DNA of 64,000 nucleotides from Filimonas effusa (GCF_004118675.1 NZ_SDHZ01000004.1:350062-414061), one strand, 5' to 3'. Counted from the first letter of the stretch, positions 37,443 to 46,492 are shown. Translations and numbers: made by a program. The notes: generated from the letters alone by a model not told the origin.

Positions 37443-40400
37443 TTAGAAGTTAAGGTTCAGGCCCAGGGTGGTTGTTTTGAGCATGGGGTAGGCATAGCCC
37501 TGACCGCTATTGTTGAGCAGGTCGCCTACGGGGTCTTCTATCACTTCTACATCTATGTTGCGTGTGTACTTATACATACCTGATAAGGTGAACAGGTTTT
37601 GTGTAGAGAAAAAGACAGAAGCTCCTGCAAGGTGCAGGCGTTGCAGCCATGCCTGTGGCAAGGTATAATCTATGGTAAGCGTTTTTAAGCGCAGGTAGCT
37701 GGCGTTTTGCAGGTAACGGGTTTGAGGTGCGCCCAGGGAGCGGTTGGCGGCGTTGGCGGCATAACCTCTTAAGCGTGGGAAATAGCCGTTGGGGTTTTCT
37801 TCTGTCCACCTGTTGTTCATCATTTTTTCGGACTGGTAGCCGTAAGGGCGGTTGTATAATCCCCAGAAGAGGCCTGCTTCCGGTGCAAAGTACCAGTCGC
37901 GTTTACCGATGCCCTGGAAGAATGCCGAGATGCCGAAGCCTCTCCATTTGGCAGACAGGGTGAAGCCAAACTGATAACGGGGGGCGTTGTTACCTATGAT
38001 GCTTCTGTCGCCGGGTTTGTAGATGGTGTTATCTCCCTGGTTAATGAAGCCATCGTTGTTGACGTCAACGAATTTGATATCACCGGGTAAGAGTTTGCGG
38101 TTGTTGGAGTTTTGCAGGAAGTCCTGGTTGGCATGGTGTGCTATTTCATCTGCGGAGGTGAACAATCCTGCTGTGGTATAACCCCATATTTCGCCGATGG
38201 TATGGCCTACGTAATAAGTAGAAGCCAGTGTTCCTGTAGGGTTGTTGAACCTGGTGATCTTTGATCTGCTATCCCATAAAGAGCCTGTGATCCCGTATTC
38301 GAATGGTTTACCCATCAACCGGCCTTTGTCGCGCCAGGACAAAGAGAATTCCCAGCCTTTGGTTGACATATCGGCGTAGTTGCCGTAGGGTACTGTTGCG
38401 CCAAAGGTGTTGGGTAAGGGCTGACCTGCGGTGAACATGTCTTTGGTGTTGCGGTTGTACCAGTCGAAGCTGGCTGTCAGGCGGTTTGACAAGGCGGATA
38501 CGTCCATGCCGAGATCGAATGTGGATGAGCGTTCCCAGGTAAGGCCTGCGGGGATCACACCGGGCAGTTGCGTGTAGTTGTCCTGGATGCCGTTGAGGAT
38601 CACACTCATCTTACTCACGTTCATTTGTTCGAGGTAGCGGTAAGGCTGTACATTGCCATTACCCAGGGAGCCGTAAGAGCCTCTTATCTTCCAGTCGTTC
38701 AGCCATGAGCGGGTGCTGCTCATGAAAGCTTCTTTTGTAATGCGCCAGCCTGCCGATACGGAGGGGAAAAAGCCATAACGCTGTTTTGCGGGGAATTTGG
38801 AAGAGCCGTCGTAGCGGCCATTTACCTCCAGAAGATAACGTTCCCTGAATGCATAGTTGAAGCGGTAAAACAAACCCAGGTAAGCCCATTCATTACCGCC
38901 GCCGGTGATGGTATAGTTGAGGCCATCCATCAGGTTGAAGTCGGGCCTGTTTGGTACGAGGAGGCCGTCCCTGCTGGCGTTGAAGATCCTTGTGGTTGAG
39001 GTTTCAATGTTGGAGCCGATCAATGCTTTCAGGTCGTGCTGGTTGCCGAAGTTGTTATGGTATTCGGCTGTAAAGTTGGAGGCGATATAATTCCTGTTGT
39101 TGGTAAGCTGTTGCAGCAGGCTTCTGCCAAGCCTCGATACCTGGCCGGGAGCAGTGCTATAGTTCACGAAATTGTTGACCCTTGTTTCTTCATTTGTTTC
39201 GCGGGAATAAGTGAAGTCGCCTTTGACGGTGAGATAGTTTTTCCAGGGGCGTGCTACCAATCCTATGGTATTCCGGAAGTAGACATTTTTTGTTTTCGAC
39301 TTATTGTTACCGTCGATAAAAGCGCCTATGCCTGAATATACGCCCGTATGAGAAAGAGTACCATCGGGGTTGTAAATGGTTGCCATAGGGAAAGACAAGA
39401 GGTCCATCATACGCCAGATGGTTTGGTTGTCCCTGTCGGCAAGCATGGGATAAGTATAGGTGTAGTTCGATAGCTCGAAATTATTTTGTGCGGTAAGCCA
39501 GGGGCTGATGGCTATTTCGCCTTTTGCGCGGAGGTTGTATTTGTTGAATTTATCGGGGTTGGGTTTGAAGATGCCGTCCTGGAAATAGTAGCGGCCTGAT
39601 AAGAAGTAGTTGGCTTTTTCGGAGCCGCCTGCTACGTTAATGGCCTGTTCTGTAGAAGGTATATTGTCGTTGTATAGTTCTTTATACCAGTTGGTGTTAC
39701 CGAAGTATTCATACCTGCCTAATGAGGCGTTATACTCTACTTTTGAGAGCGCGGGATTTTCGTCGTGTTCGCGCAGCCTGTCGAGATATTCCAATGAGAA
39801 AGGGAAGATGTTGTTAACTACGGTAGGGTGTGAGTTATAGTCGTACCAGGCGTTGAACGATTCGTCGAAGTTTTTGGCCCAGGTATAGCCGTTGGTAATG
39901 AGGTCGGGAGTAACGGTGCGCTGGTTCATGGAGTAGCTGGAGTTGACGTTCACTTTTACGGTGCCTTTTTTGGGTGATTTAGTAGTGATGAGCACTACGC
40001 CGAAGGCAGCTCTTGAACCGTAGATGGCAGCGGAGGAGGCGTCTTTCAATACGGTAACACTTTCTACGTCATTGGGGTTGATGAATTCGGGGTTGCCTTC
40101 TACACCGTCGATGAGCACCAGTGCGCTGCCGCCGGCGCCTATAGAGGTGGTGCCGCGTATGTTATATACAGCGCCTCTTGTGGGGCTGCCGTCGACCATT
40201 TTGAGGTTGAGGTTGGGGAGGGTGCCTTGCAGTAATCTTGTAAGACCCGGCGCCGGCCTGTCTTCCAGCACTTCCGACGTTACCTGGGATACGGCGCCGG
40301 TTACCATGGCGCGTTTCTGGGTGCCATAACCTGTTACTACTACCTCGTCGAGCAGTTTGTCGGCTGTTTTGAGGTTTATGAGCAGGCTATTGCCGATGCC

Positions 40401-40727
40401 GGCGCGCATGATGAAATCTTTTTGCTGGTAGGCGGCGTACCCGATTGCTGTGCAGCTGATCTGATACTTTTTACCTGCGGTGAGTCCTGTAAAGCTGAAT
40501 ACGCCGTCTTTGTCTGTTACGGTAGTACGTTTTTGCGCTGTTGCCGTTTCTGTAAGCACTACGGTGGCTCCCTGTACGGGTTCTTTGCCTGTGCCCAGTA
40601 CTGTTCCGGTGAATGAAGTTGCCTGAAAAGCATGAGCTGTGACAGCTGTCATGAATAAAATGCAGCAGCTGCATAAGCGATGAAGCCAAAGCTGCACAGG
40701 CAGTTTTTTCCGCGATGGTTGTAACAT
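37443..40727 (-). CDS. SusC/RagA TonB-dependent transporter without STN domain (second locus)
   Basis: A protein of 1094 residues. Signal peptide ending near AHAFQ, then directly a CarboxypepD_reg-like domain (FTGTVLGTGKEPVQGATVVLTE), TonB-box-like DEVVVTGYGTQKRAMVTGA, plug (YNIRGTTSIG, VTVLKDASSAAIYGSRAAFGVVLI) and a barrel ending TTLGLNLNF. Unlike the first SusC it lacks the STN domain that normally talks to FecR, although a sigma/FecR pair lies upstream on the same strand. The gap to fecR is only 76 bases. Confidence 0.95.
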   Translation of the reverse strand: MLQPSRKKLPVQLWLHRLCSCCILFMTAVTAHAFQATSFTGTVLGTGKEPVQGATVVLTETATAQKRTTVTDKDGVFSFTGLTAGKKYQISCTAIGYAAYQQKDFIMRAGIGNSLLINLKTADKLLDEVVVTGYGTQKRAMVTGAVSQVTSEVLEDRPAPGLTRLLQGTLPNLNLKMVDGSPTRGAVYNIRGTTSIGAGGSALVLIDGVEGNPEFINPNDVESVTVLKDASSAAIYGSRAAFGVVLITTKSPKKGTVKVNVNSSYSMNQRTVTPDLITNGYTWAKNFDESFNAWYDYNSHPTVVNNIFPFSLEYLDRLREHDENPALSKVEYNASLGRYEYFGNTNWYKELYNDNIPSTEQAINVAGGSEKANYFLSGRYYFQDGIFKPNPDKFNKYNLRAKGEIAISPWLTAQNNFELSNYTYTYPMLADRDNQTIWRMMDLLSFPMATIYNPDGTLSHTGVYSGIGAFIDGNNKSKTKNVYFRNTIGLVARPWKNYLTVKGDFTYSRETNEETRVNNFVNYSTAPGQVSRLGRSLLQQLTNNRNYIASNFTAEYHNNFGNQHDLKALIGSNIETSTTRIFNASRDGLLVPNRPDFNLMDGLNYTITGGGNEWAYLGLFYRFNYAFRERYLLEVNGRYDGSSKFPAKQRYGFFPSVSAGWRITKEAFMSSTRSWLNDWKIRGSYGSLGNGNVQPYRYLEQMNVSKMSVILNGIQDNYTQLPGVIPAGLTWERSSTFDLGMDVSALSNRLTASFDWYNRNTKDMFTAGQPLPNTFGATVPYGNYADMSTKGWEFSLSWRDKGRLMGKPFEYGITGSLWDSRSKITRFNNPTGTLASTYYVGHTIGEIWGYTTAGLFTSADEIAHHANQDFLQNSNNRKLLPGDIKFVDVNNDGFINQGDNTIYKPGDRSIIGNNAPRYQFGFTLSAKWRGFGISAFFQGIGKRDWYFAPEAGLFWGLYNRPYGYQSEKMMNNRWTEENPNGYFPRLRGYAANAANRSLGAPQTRYLQNASYLRLKTLTIDYTLPQAWLQRLHLAGASVFFSTQNLFTLSGMYKYTRNIDVEVIEDPVGDLLNNSGQGYAYPMLKTTTLGLNLNF

Positions 40728-40803
40728 AATTGGTTTCGGTTTATGAAAAGTTTGCCCCTTCTGCCTTATGGAGGCAGTTGACAGGGAGAAAATGAAATCC
40801 TGA

Positions 40804-41913
40804 CTATTTATTAAAAATTATAATTGAGTTGTTGTCGTGCCTGAACTGCAGGCTATTCATATTACATATGGATGTAAGGATCATATCAAGCGGATCAGCT
40901 GCTTCGAAGCTTCCTGTAAACCAGCGCTGCGACATTTCTTTTTCTGCAAAGCGGATAGGGGTATGGAAGCGTTGTTCCAGCTGACGGAACACTTTGTTAA
41001 GCGGTTGTTGTGCAAATTCGAATGTTCCTGTTGCTGCCAATGTATCTGGCGCTGTGTTGCCGGCCGCTACCGCTGTTTTCCGGTTTGGCGCAGGTAGTAT
41101 CAGCTGTGCCGTGTGCTGCAGCAGGTTGATGTTCAGCTCCTGCCCGGGAAGGAGGTAGGTGGCTTTCGCCATAAAATGATCCTGCGAGGTGCCGTCTATT
41201 TTTACTTTACCTTCTACCAGTTTTATTTTAAGAAGATGACTGCTGCTTATATCTATACGGAAGATGGTACCTAAGGCTGTGGTGCGGGTAGTGCCTGCTA
41301 TTACGTTGAAGGGCGCTTTGCTGCTTGCGGCAACATGGAAACGGGCTATACCTGCGGTAAGTGTTATTTGCCTGTTGGCAGCGCCATAGTTATTGTTATA
41401 GCTTATAACAGCGCCGGGTTCCAGTAGTGCTGTTGAGCCATCGGGCAGTGCTACTTTCCTGGATATACGGGTATTGTTCTTCTCTTCGATAAAACTGTTC
41501 TTGTGTTGCGGAGAAGATTTGGCTGGTAATACGGCTATCTTATTTTCATTGTTGTGCGGGCGTTGAATGAAAAGGAATAGTGTTGCCGTCGCCAGTACAA
41601 ATATTGCTGCAACAGCTTGCCATGCTGCTGGCCTTATCGGCCAGCGTGTGCTTGTTATCGTGCGTATATTGCCAGCCTCTTCCGCGCTGTGTTCCTGGTT
41701 GCGTTGTGCTATTTTATGTTGTAATGTTTCGAGCTGGTTTTTAAACCATTCGTCTGAAGCTGACACTTCTTCATTGGTTTCAAGCGAATGATCCCAGGCT
41801 TGCTGTAAACGTTGTTCCCACCCTGTTTCGGGGTAGGAGATCTTTTCCAGTAATGCCTTTTTTTCGGCATCTGATGCTTGTCCTGACCAGAATGATTGTA
41901 TTAACTTGTCCAT
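40804..41913 (-). CDS. FecR-family anti-sigma factor (second locus)
   Basis: A protein of 369 residues: N-terminal helices (LIQSFWSGQASDAEKKALLEKI), one membrane helix (AWQAVAAIFVLATATLFLFI, about residues 97-116), FecR domain (VALPDGSTALLEPGAVISYNNN, ITLTAGIARFHVAA) and C-terminal DUF4974 (FEFAQQPLNKVFRQLEQRFHTPIRF). Separated from its presumed sigma gene by an oppositely oriented lipoprotein gene, which is unusual. Confidence 0.92.
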   Translation of the reverse strand: MDKLIQSFWSGQASDAEKKALLEKISYPETGWEQRLQQAWDHSLETNEEVSASDEWFKNQLETLQHKIAQRNQEHSAEEAGNIRTITSTRWPIRPAAWQAVAAIFVLATATLFLFIQRPHNNENKIAVLPAKSSPQHKNSFIEEKNNTRISRKVALPDGSTALLEPGAVISYNNNYGAANRQITLTAGIARFHVAASSKAPFNVIAGTTRTTALGTIFRIDISSSHLLKIKLVEGKVKIDGTSQDHFMAKATYLLPGQELNINLLQHTAQLILPAPNRKTAVAAGNTAPDTLAATGTFEFAQQPLNKVFRQLEQRFHTPIRFAEKEMSQRWFTGSFEAADPLDMILTSICNMNSLQFRHDNNSIIIFNK

Positions 41914-42067
41914 ATGCTTCCGATATTTCTAAATACTCAGGAAGGGGAAGAATCGAAACGGATTTTGTGTTACCAAATTATTAACAGCAGCGGGTAAAAT
42001 ATACCGGTGCCTAAATTATTATTCTTTTGTAAATGTGGAACTTTGATACAATCCCTAAAAAAGTATT

Positions 42068-42706
42068 ATGACCTTAAATAATCAACGTGCTCCCAGGTAC
42101 AGGATGCTATTCCGGAGTTTACTGGTAATGACTTTGGTTGTACTGTTTAGTTGTAATGAGGTTGTGAACGAGCAACCGATGCAGTCTGTAGCAGCTGATT
42201 CAGCTATAGCGCCGCCCGGCAGTGTTTACGACAGCGTTGAGCAAGCGGAGTGGGGCGCTGCTATCGCGTATTATGAGAAGTGCAGACTGCAGGCTTTAAC
42301 TGAAAAGCAAAGAGATAAGTCGTATTTTTTCAGTATCAAAAAGAAAGGCACTGCGATAGATGAAATTGCTGTGAAGTACCTGGGTGATATTGTGACTACG
42401 GCAAAAGACACATTGAGGATCGTAAATGCTATCAACTATGCTGGCCCGTCTGAAGGAGCGCGGCGTGCAACGGGCAGGGTTTTTATTTATGATGTTACAA
42501 GCAGGCTGATAGGTTCTTATTATTTAGGCGGTGCGGATGGCGTTCCTGTGAAAGTAGAAAACGGCGCCATGGTGTTTAAATATAATGATGTATCCTGTGA
42601 TAAAACAACTACTATAAGTTTCAGGGATAGCATACCTAAGATGATCTATATAAAATGTACTGCGCACGGCGGTAATATCTATCATTTTGAGCCGGCCGGC
42701 AGCTGA
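42068..42706 (+). CDS. Uncharacterised lipoprotein between sigma and FecR genes
   Basis: A protein of 212 residues. The signal peptide ends in a lipobox (VLFSC, Cys near 29). The mature protein has a helical start (DSVEQAEWGAAIAYYEKCRLQAL) and beta-strand text (RVFIYDVTSRLIGSYYLGGADGVPVKVENGAMVFKYND) with two further Cys. I do not recognise the family. It is convergent to the sigma gene and divergent from fecR, so it interrupts the usual sigma-fecR order. Promoter-like ATTCTTTTG occurs near 42021. Confidence 0.7.
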   Translation: MTLNNQRAPRYRMLFRSLLVMTLVVLFSCNEVVNEQPMQSVAADSAIAPPGSVYDSVEQAEWGAAIAYYEKCRLQALTEKQRDKSYFFSIKKKGTAIDEIAVKYLGDIVTTAKDTLRIVNAINYAGPSEGARRATGRVFIYDVTSRLIGSYYLGGADGVPVKVENGAMVFKYNDVSCDKTTTISFRDSIPKMIYIKCTAHGGNIYHFEPAGS

Positions 42707-42739
42707 GGGCTTCTTTTGAGAGAAGCAGGTGTGAGATTG

Positions 42740-43324
42740 TTACCCGACGAAAAACAGCAGCAATACTGTTGCTATAGAAGAGGCCCCCGGAGCTGTTTGC
42801 AGGTAGGTTCTTACCAGGCGAATAGATTGTTTCAGGTACTCTTTAACGGTTGCCGGGCTGAGTTCGAGCTCGGAGGCTATTTCTTCTACTGATTTTCCTT
42901 CAAACTTATTCAGCTGGAATACTTCTTTGCGTTTATCGGGAAGTTGTGCCACGGCGTTTCTTATAATGGATAACTGGTGACTGGTGATCTCTTCCTGATC
43001 GATAGTTGTGTCTGCGGTTTGCAGTATGGCTACTTCCTGTTCTGAAACGAAAATAGATTCTTTCAGTTTTTTGCGCAGGCAGGATATCGATTTGTTGTGA
43101 CTCACCACGAATAACCACGGGGCGATAGATGCAACGTTTTCTGCCTTGTGCAGGTTGATCCATAAAGCCATGAATACTTCCTGGAAAACATCTTCGACGC
43201 CCTGCGGGTCCTGTATTATTTTACAGATATTGGCATAGATAGCCTTATGATACCGCTGGTAGATCTTATTGAAAAAATCCTGGTTTTCCTTGTTAAGGGT
43301 GGTATGTTGCTGACGGGTGAACAC
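42740..43324 (-). CDS. ECF RNA polymerase sigma factor (second SusCD locus)
   Basis: A protein of 194 residues: region 2 FFNKIYQRYHKAIYANICKIIQDPQGVEDVFQEVFMALW, region 4 LPDKRKEVFQLNKFEGKSVEEIASELELSPATVKEYLKQSI, and a hydrophobic C-terminal tail (IATVLLLFFVG). It has a textbook housekeeping promoter at 43365-43394. The presumed partner is the FecR at 40804-41913. Confidence 0.92.
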   Translation of the reverse strand: MFTRQQHTTLNKENQDFFNKIYQRYHKAIYANICKIIQDPQGVEDVFQEVFMALWINLHKAENVASIAPWLFVVSHNKSISCLRKKLKESIFVSEQEVAILQTADTTIDQEEITSHQLSIIRNAVAQLPDKRKEVFQLNKFEGKSVEEIASELELSPATVKEYLKQSIRLVRTYLQTAPGASSIATVLLLFFVG

Positions 43325-43364
43325 GCTGGATAATGATTTGCAGATGCCGGTGGCTATCTGGCAA

Positions 43365-43394
43365 CAAATCTATTCCAGTAGTTTGCGCTATCAA
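43365..43394 (-). promoter_or_regulatory. Promoter of the second ECF sigma gene
   Basis: On the minus strand TTG (43394-43392), a 19-base spacer, then TAGATTTG (43372-43365): an exact match to the Bacteroidota housekeeping form TTG-n19-TAnnTTTG, about 40 bases before the start codon. The sigma gene is therefore probably transcribed by the primary sigma factor. Confidence 0.7.
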
Positions 43395-43452
43395 TGTTAT
43401 CTTTTTATGAATGCGGTGAAGGCATTACTGTCTGCTTCGGCGATCTATTGTT

Positions 43453-44457
43453 TTACCATTCTATACCGGCCAGCAATTCGAATGATTTCAGCCTGTCTTC
43501 GTGCTGGTCGCAGATGGTGGCTACCATGATTTCATCTACGTCATATCTGTCTGCCAGGTCCTGCAGTTTTTGTTTCATTTGCTGAGGGGTGCCGCATATC
43601 ATGCGATCCCTGTTATAGAGGATGCGGTCTTGTTCTGCTGCCGTATATTCTGTTTGCAGGATTTCTTCGTAAGAAGGGGGAGGTGTTGTCAAGCCTTTTT
43701 CTATGTTGAGGATGCGTGCATCCATTTCGATCTGCCAGCGTCGTACTTTTTGTTCGTCTTCGGAGCAGAAGGCAAATATGCCTACCTGTGCATATGGTTC
43801 TGAAAGTGATGCTGATGGTTTAAAGTTGGTGCGATAGCGCTCTACTGCTTCGGGACCTCCAAAGGGATTGATGAATTGTGCAAACGACAATGCGGTGCCG
43901 AAGTATGAAGCAAGCTGGCTACCACCGCCGCTCGAGCTCAGCATCCATAGTTCGGGAACTGTTGGCGCCTGTGGTATGGCTTTTATTTTTTCGTGCACTG
44001 TTCCCGGCTCATTGCTGTCGTTTAAAAATCCGCGCAGGTCTTTGATCTGCTGGATGAAAGCGCGTTCGTCGAATTCGTTCGAAGGGTTTAAGACATGCGC
44101 TGTATAGCGATCGCCACCGGGTGCACGGCCAATACCGAGGTCGATACGGCCGGGGAAGATGGTTTCGAGCATCCTGAAGTTTTCGGCTACTTTCAATGCG
44201 CTGTGGTTGGGGAGCATGATACCGCCTGATCCTAATCGTATGCGTTCTGTTTCTCCTGCAAGGTGGGCTATCAATACTTCCGGCGTTGAGCCGGCCAATA
44301 AAGTGAAGTTATGATGTTCGGAAACCCAATAACGGGTGTATCCTAATTTGTCGGCGTGTTTTACCAGGTCTACGCTTTCAAGTATTGCTTCTCTTGCGTT
44401 GCTGCCTCTTCTTATCTGCGATTGATCCAAAATACTCAGTCTTATCTTTCTGCCCAT
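43453..44457 (-). CDS. LLM-class flavin-dependent oxidoreductase
   Basis: A protein of 334 residues of the bacterial luciferase-like monooxygenase family: LSILDQSQIRRG, YTRYWVSEHHN, GSGGIMLPNHSALKVAENFRMLETIFPGRIDLGIGRAPGGD. The strong GRAPGG motif marks the subgroup close to luciferase-like YhbW proteins. FMN-dependent oxidation of an unknown small molecule in the cytosol. Apparently monocistronic. Confidence 0.9.
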   Translation of the reverse strand: MGRKIRLSILDQSQIRRGSNAREAILESVDLVKHADKLGYTRYWVSEHHNFTLLAGSTPEVLIAHLAGETERIRLGSGGIMLPNHSALKVAENFRMLETIFPGRIDLGIGRAPGGDRYTAHVLNPSNEFDERAFIQQIKDLRGFLNDSNEPGTVHEKIKAIPQAPTVPELWMLSSSGGGSQLASYFGTALSFAQFINPFGGPEAVERYRTNFKPSASLSEPYAQVGIFAFCSEDEQKVRRWQIEMDARILNIEKGLTTPPPSYEEILQTEYTAAEQDRILYNRDRMICGTPQQMKQKLQDLADRYDVDEIMVATICDQHEDRLKSFELLAGIEW

Positions 44458-44606
44458 ATCTGCACTTATTTTACCTGTAAAGGTACCATAATGTTGTTTT
44501 GCATGGGGGGCGGTATCATGGCTGTAACCTGCTCCCGCTTGCAGTCCGGCAAGAAAATTGCAGAAATGGAGCTAACTAATCTCCTCAATAAAACCAAGAT
44601 CGCCCT

Positions 44607-45242
44607 ATGTTTAAACAGAAACTGACCGCTACACTGGTATATACTTTTATGGTTGTTCTGGCTGTTATCACCGGTTTATCAAGCAAAGCGCAGTATGTGC
44701 AACCTGAAAGAGATGATACGGTTCGCCTGATGGCAAAAACGCCTTTCGATACGTCGTACGCGAGGGCTGCATTGGCCAAAGGAACGGGAACTATCAAAGG
44801 GGTTGCTTTTCAGCGAACGAAAAATGGTTATGGTATGAAGGTGGGGAAACCCATTTATGCGCGTAACAGTAAGATCCTGTTGTTTCCTGTAACACCTTAT
44901 TTTCTTGAATTCCTGGAATTGAAGAAAAAGGAAAATCCCAAGAAGCTGAAGTTTGCCTACCTCTCGAAAGAGGCCTGGTTCTTCAGGCTGGAGGCTATTT
45001 CGAATAGTGCGGGAGAATTTACTTTTCCTGATATGAAGCCGGGTAAGTACTACCTGGAATGTGTGCTTAACTGGTCGACAACGGGTTCTTACAACCGATA
45101 TACGGGTACTGGTTACAATAATTACGGTGGCAGCACCAACTATTATACCCGTGAATATTATACGCGCAGCCATAGTGATTTGCTGTCGAAGTTCGTAGAG
45201 ATAACGGAAGAGGGGCAGGTGCTGGAAATTAAACTAAAATAG
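44607..45242 (+). CDS. Secreted protein with carboxypeptidase-regulatory-like fold
   Basis: A protein of 211 residues with a signal peptide (VVLAVITGLSSKAQ). The mature part contains GTIKGVAFQRTK, then SNSAGEFTFPDMKPGKYYLECVL, the characteristic strand-turn of CarboxypepD_reg/CNA_B-like domains, and a Tyr/Gly/Thr/Asn-rich loop near residues 165-190. No enzymatic motif. Closed by a hairpin terminator. Confidence 0.75.
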   Translation: MFKQKLTATLVYTFMVVLAVITGLSSKAQYVQPERDDTVRLMAKTPFDTSYARAALAKGTGTIKGVAFQRTKNGYGMKVGKPIYARNSKILLFPVTPYFLEFLELKKKENPKKLKFAYLSKEAWFFRLEAISNSAGEFTFPDMKPGKYYLECVLNWSTTGSYNRYTGTGYNNYGGSTNYYTREYYTRSHSDLLSKFVEITEEGQVLEIKLK

Positions 45243-45260
45243 CGGAGTGGTATAGAGAGG

Positions 45261-45297
45261 GCCGTTCTTAGTGTTGCTAAGGGCGGCTTTTTCGTTT
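45261..45297 (+). terminator. Terminator after the secreted protein
   Basis: GCCGTTCTTAG pairs with CTAAGGGCGGC (two G-U pairs), then TTTTTCGTTTT. Confidence 0.75.
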
Positions 45298-45479
45298 TGA
45301 GGTGAGGGTGAATAGTGGCGGGGACGCATGCTGAGATGGAATATTGCTTTAATACTGGTTGGATGCGGCATTATTACGGGCATGTTTCGGGCTGGTTGCG
45401 GCTCCATTGCATATTGATAGCTGCTCTGTAACGGGCTTGTCCCGGCTATATAAAGCGTTCTTTTTCGGAGATGTGTTTT

Positions 45480-45614
45480 ATGGCTGATTTCCTGCAAGGC
45501 AGTGGGCTGTTTGCGGGGTATAACATATGGGGAGGGCAAAGATATTCATTTGAGTTTGCCGGAGAAGAGCGTGGAGGCGTTGGTGTGAACAGGATATGGT
45601 TTTGGGGTTATTAG
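45480..45614 (+). CDS. Possible 44-residue small ORF
   Basis: ATG to TAG encodes a Gly- and aromatic-rich peptide beginning MADFLQGSGLFAGYNIWG and ending GVNRIWFWGY. It is the only suggestive frame in the 420 bases between the terminator at 45297 and the XRE gene. No promoter, ribosome site or homolog is apparent, so it may be chance. Confidence 0.2.
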   Translation: MADFLQGSGLFAGYNIWGGQRYSFEFAGEERGGVGVNRIWFWGY

Positions 45615-45716
45615 GCAGAAGGCATTGATAACGCCAGGTCCAGGGGGGATGGAGGGAAGCAAACGGGGCGATATTTTGCATTCCCTGTTTTTATAAGTGG
45701 TTATAGCAAGGCTGGT

Positions 45717-46088
45717 TTATTGCTGTGTTTGCTGTTCGAGCTGTTCGATAAGTTTGCTTTGTACGGTGATGGTGTATTCCAGTGCGGCAATTGTTTTGTC
45801 TTTTTCGGCGCAGAGGTCGAGCAGGAAGCTATCAGGAGATGCGAGTTCTTTCCTGGGTATCATATCGCCGGTGCCTGAGAGGAGCCAGTTGGCGTTTACC
45901 AGATGGGCAAATTCTCTGACGGTGCCTTGCAGCACTTTCAGGCCTACCTCAGTACGTCTTTTATTGATTTCGGTCATCACGGAAGAAGCGATGCCGAGTT
46001 TTTTGGTGAAGTCAGATGCGTTTTTAATAATTTTTTTGTCCAGCAGGTAGTTGTAAAATATTAAAAATCTATCTGTTACATCTTGCAT
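45717..46088 (-). CDS. XRE-like helix-turn-helix regulator with C-terminal coiled coil
   Basis: A protein of 123 residues. The N-terminal 70 residues form an HTH resembling phage-type repressors of Bacteroidota (DRFLIFYNYLLDKKIIKNASDFTKKLGIASSVMTEINKRRTEVGLKVLQ, then NANWLLSGTGDMI). The tail (AEKDKTIAALEYTITVQSKLIEQLEQQTQQ) is a coiled coil that would mediate oligomerisation. The rest of a phage is absent. A pair of direct repeats upstream (46103-46145) may be its operator. Confidence 0.8.
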   Translation of the reverse strand: MQDVTDRFLIFYNYLLDKKIIKNASDFTKKLGIASSVMTEINKRRTEVGLKVLQGTVREFAHLVNANWLLSGTGDMIPRKELASPDSFLLDLCAEKDKTIAALEYTITVQSKLIEQLEQQTQQ

Positions 46089-46102
46089 TAATAAATATTT
46101 AA

Positions 46103-46145
46103 AGAATTTTGTATTAAATGATTTCTTTTTACAGAGCTTTGTATT
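46103..46145. repeat. Direct repeat upstream of the XRE regulator
   Basis: AGAATTTTGTATT (46103-46115) and AGAGCTTTGTATT (46133-46145) differ at two of 13 positions and start exactly 30 bases apart, close to three helical turns. They lie just before the regulator's start codon. An operator pair is plausible; both copies also resemble plus-strand -7 boxes (TTTG). Confidence 0.45.
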
Positions 46146-46387
46146 CTAGCCAGCGAATACCATCCATGTCTTATAGCAGATTAGTACGGACGGCCTAAGG
46201 TAAGTAATTATTTTCGGGCTGTTATGTGAGTGTATTCCCTTATTTGTGGGCATTAAAGTGCCCTGTAAGTGTTGATTTTCTCCCTTATTCTGCAGTATAA
46301 CGGTCAAAATCTCTTTTTTGTGCAGGGCGAGCATGATCAAGCGGGTTGATGGGGCGCTGTTTTCTTACTATTTAAACCCGTTTACCT

Positions 46388-46492
46388 GTGTCAGTTTCAG
46401 TTATCATCGCCCTTATTGCTTCAGGCATTGCCTATACTTTCCTTTGTATTAAGAACGCTGAAATAGCTCCGGATGATGAAGAGGGGTTTTAG
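46388..46492 (+). CDS. Possible 34-residue membrane peptide
   Basis: GTG start to TAG stop; the peptide has a hydrophobic helix (SVSVIIALIASGIAYTFLCI) and an acidic tail (APDDEEGF). The frame has protein-like codon use in an otherwise AT-rich, empty 690-base stretch (46089-46774). No in-frame ATG exists. No family recognised. Confidence 0.3.
   Translation: MSVSVIIALIASGIAYTFLCIKNAEIAPDDEEGF

Noticed and set aside
45234..45539. 101-codon minus-strand frame after the secreted protein
   Set aside because: It contains the terminator hairpin and has no recognisable protein features.
46146..46340. 64-codon minus-strand frame in the AT-rich gap
   Set aside because: No promoter, signal or domain; composition looks random.
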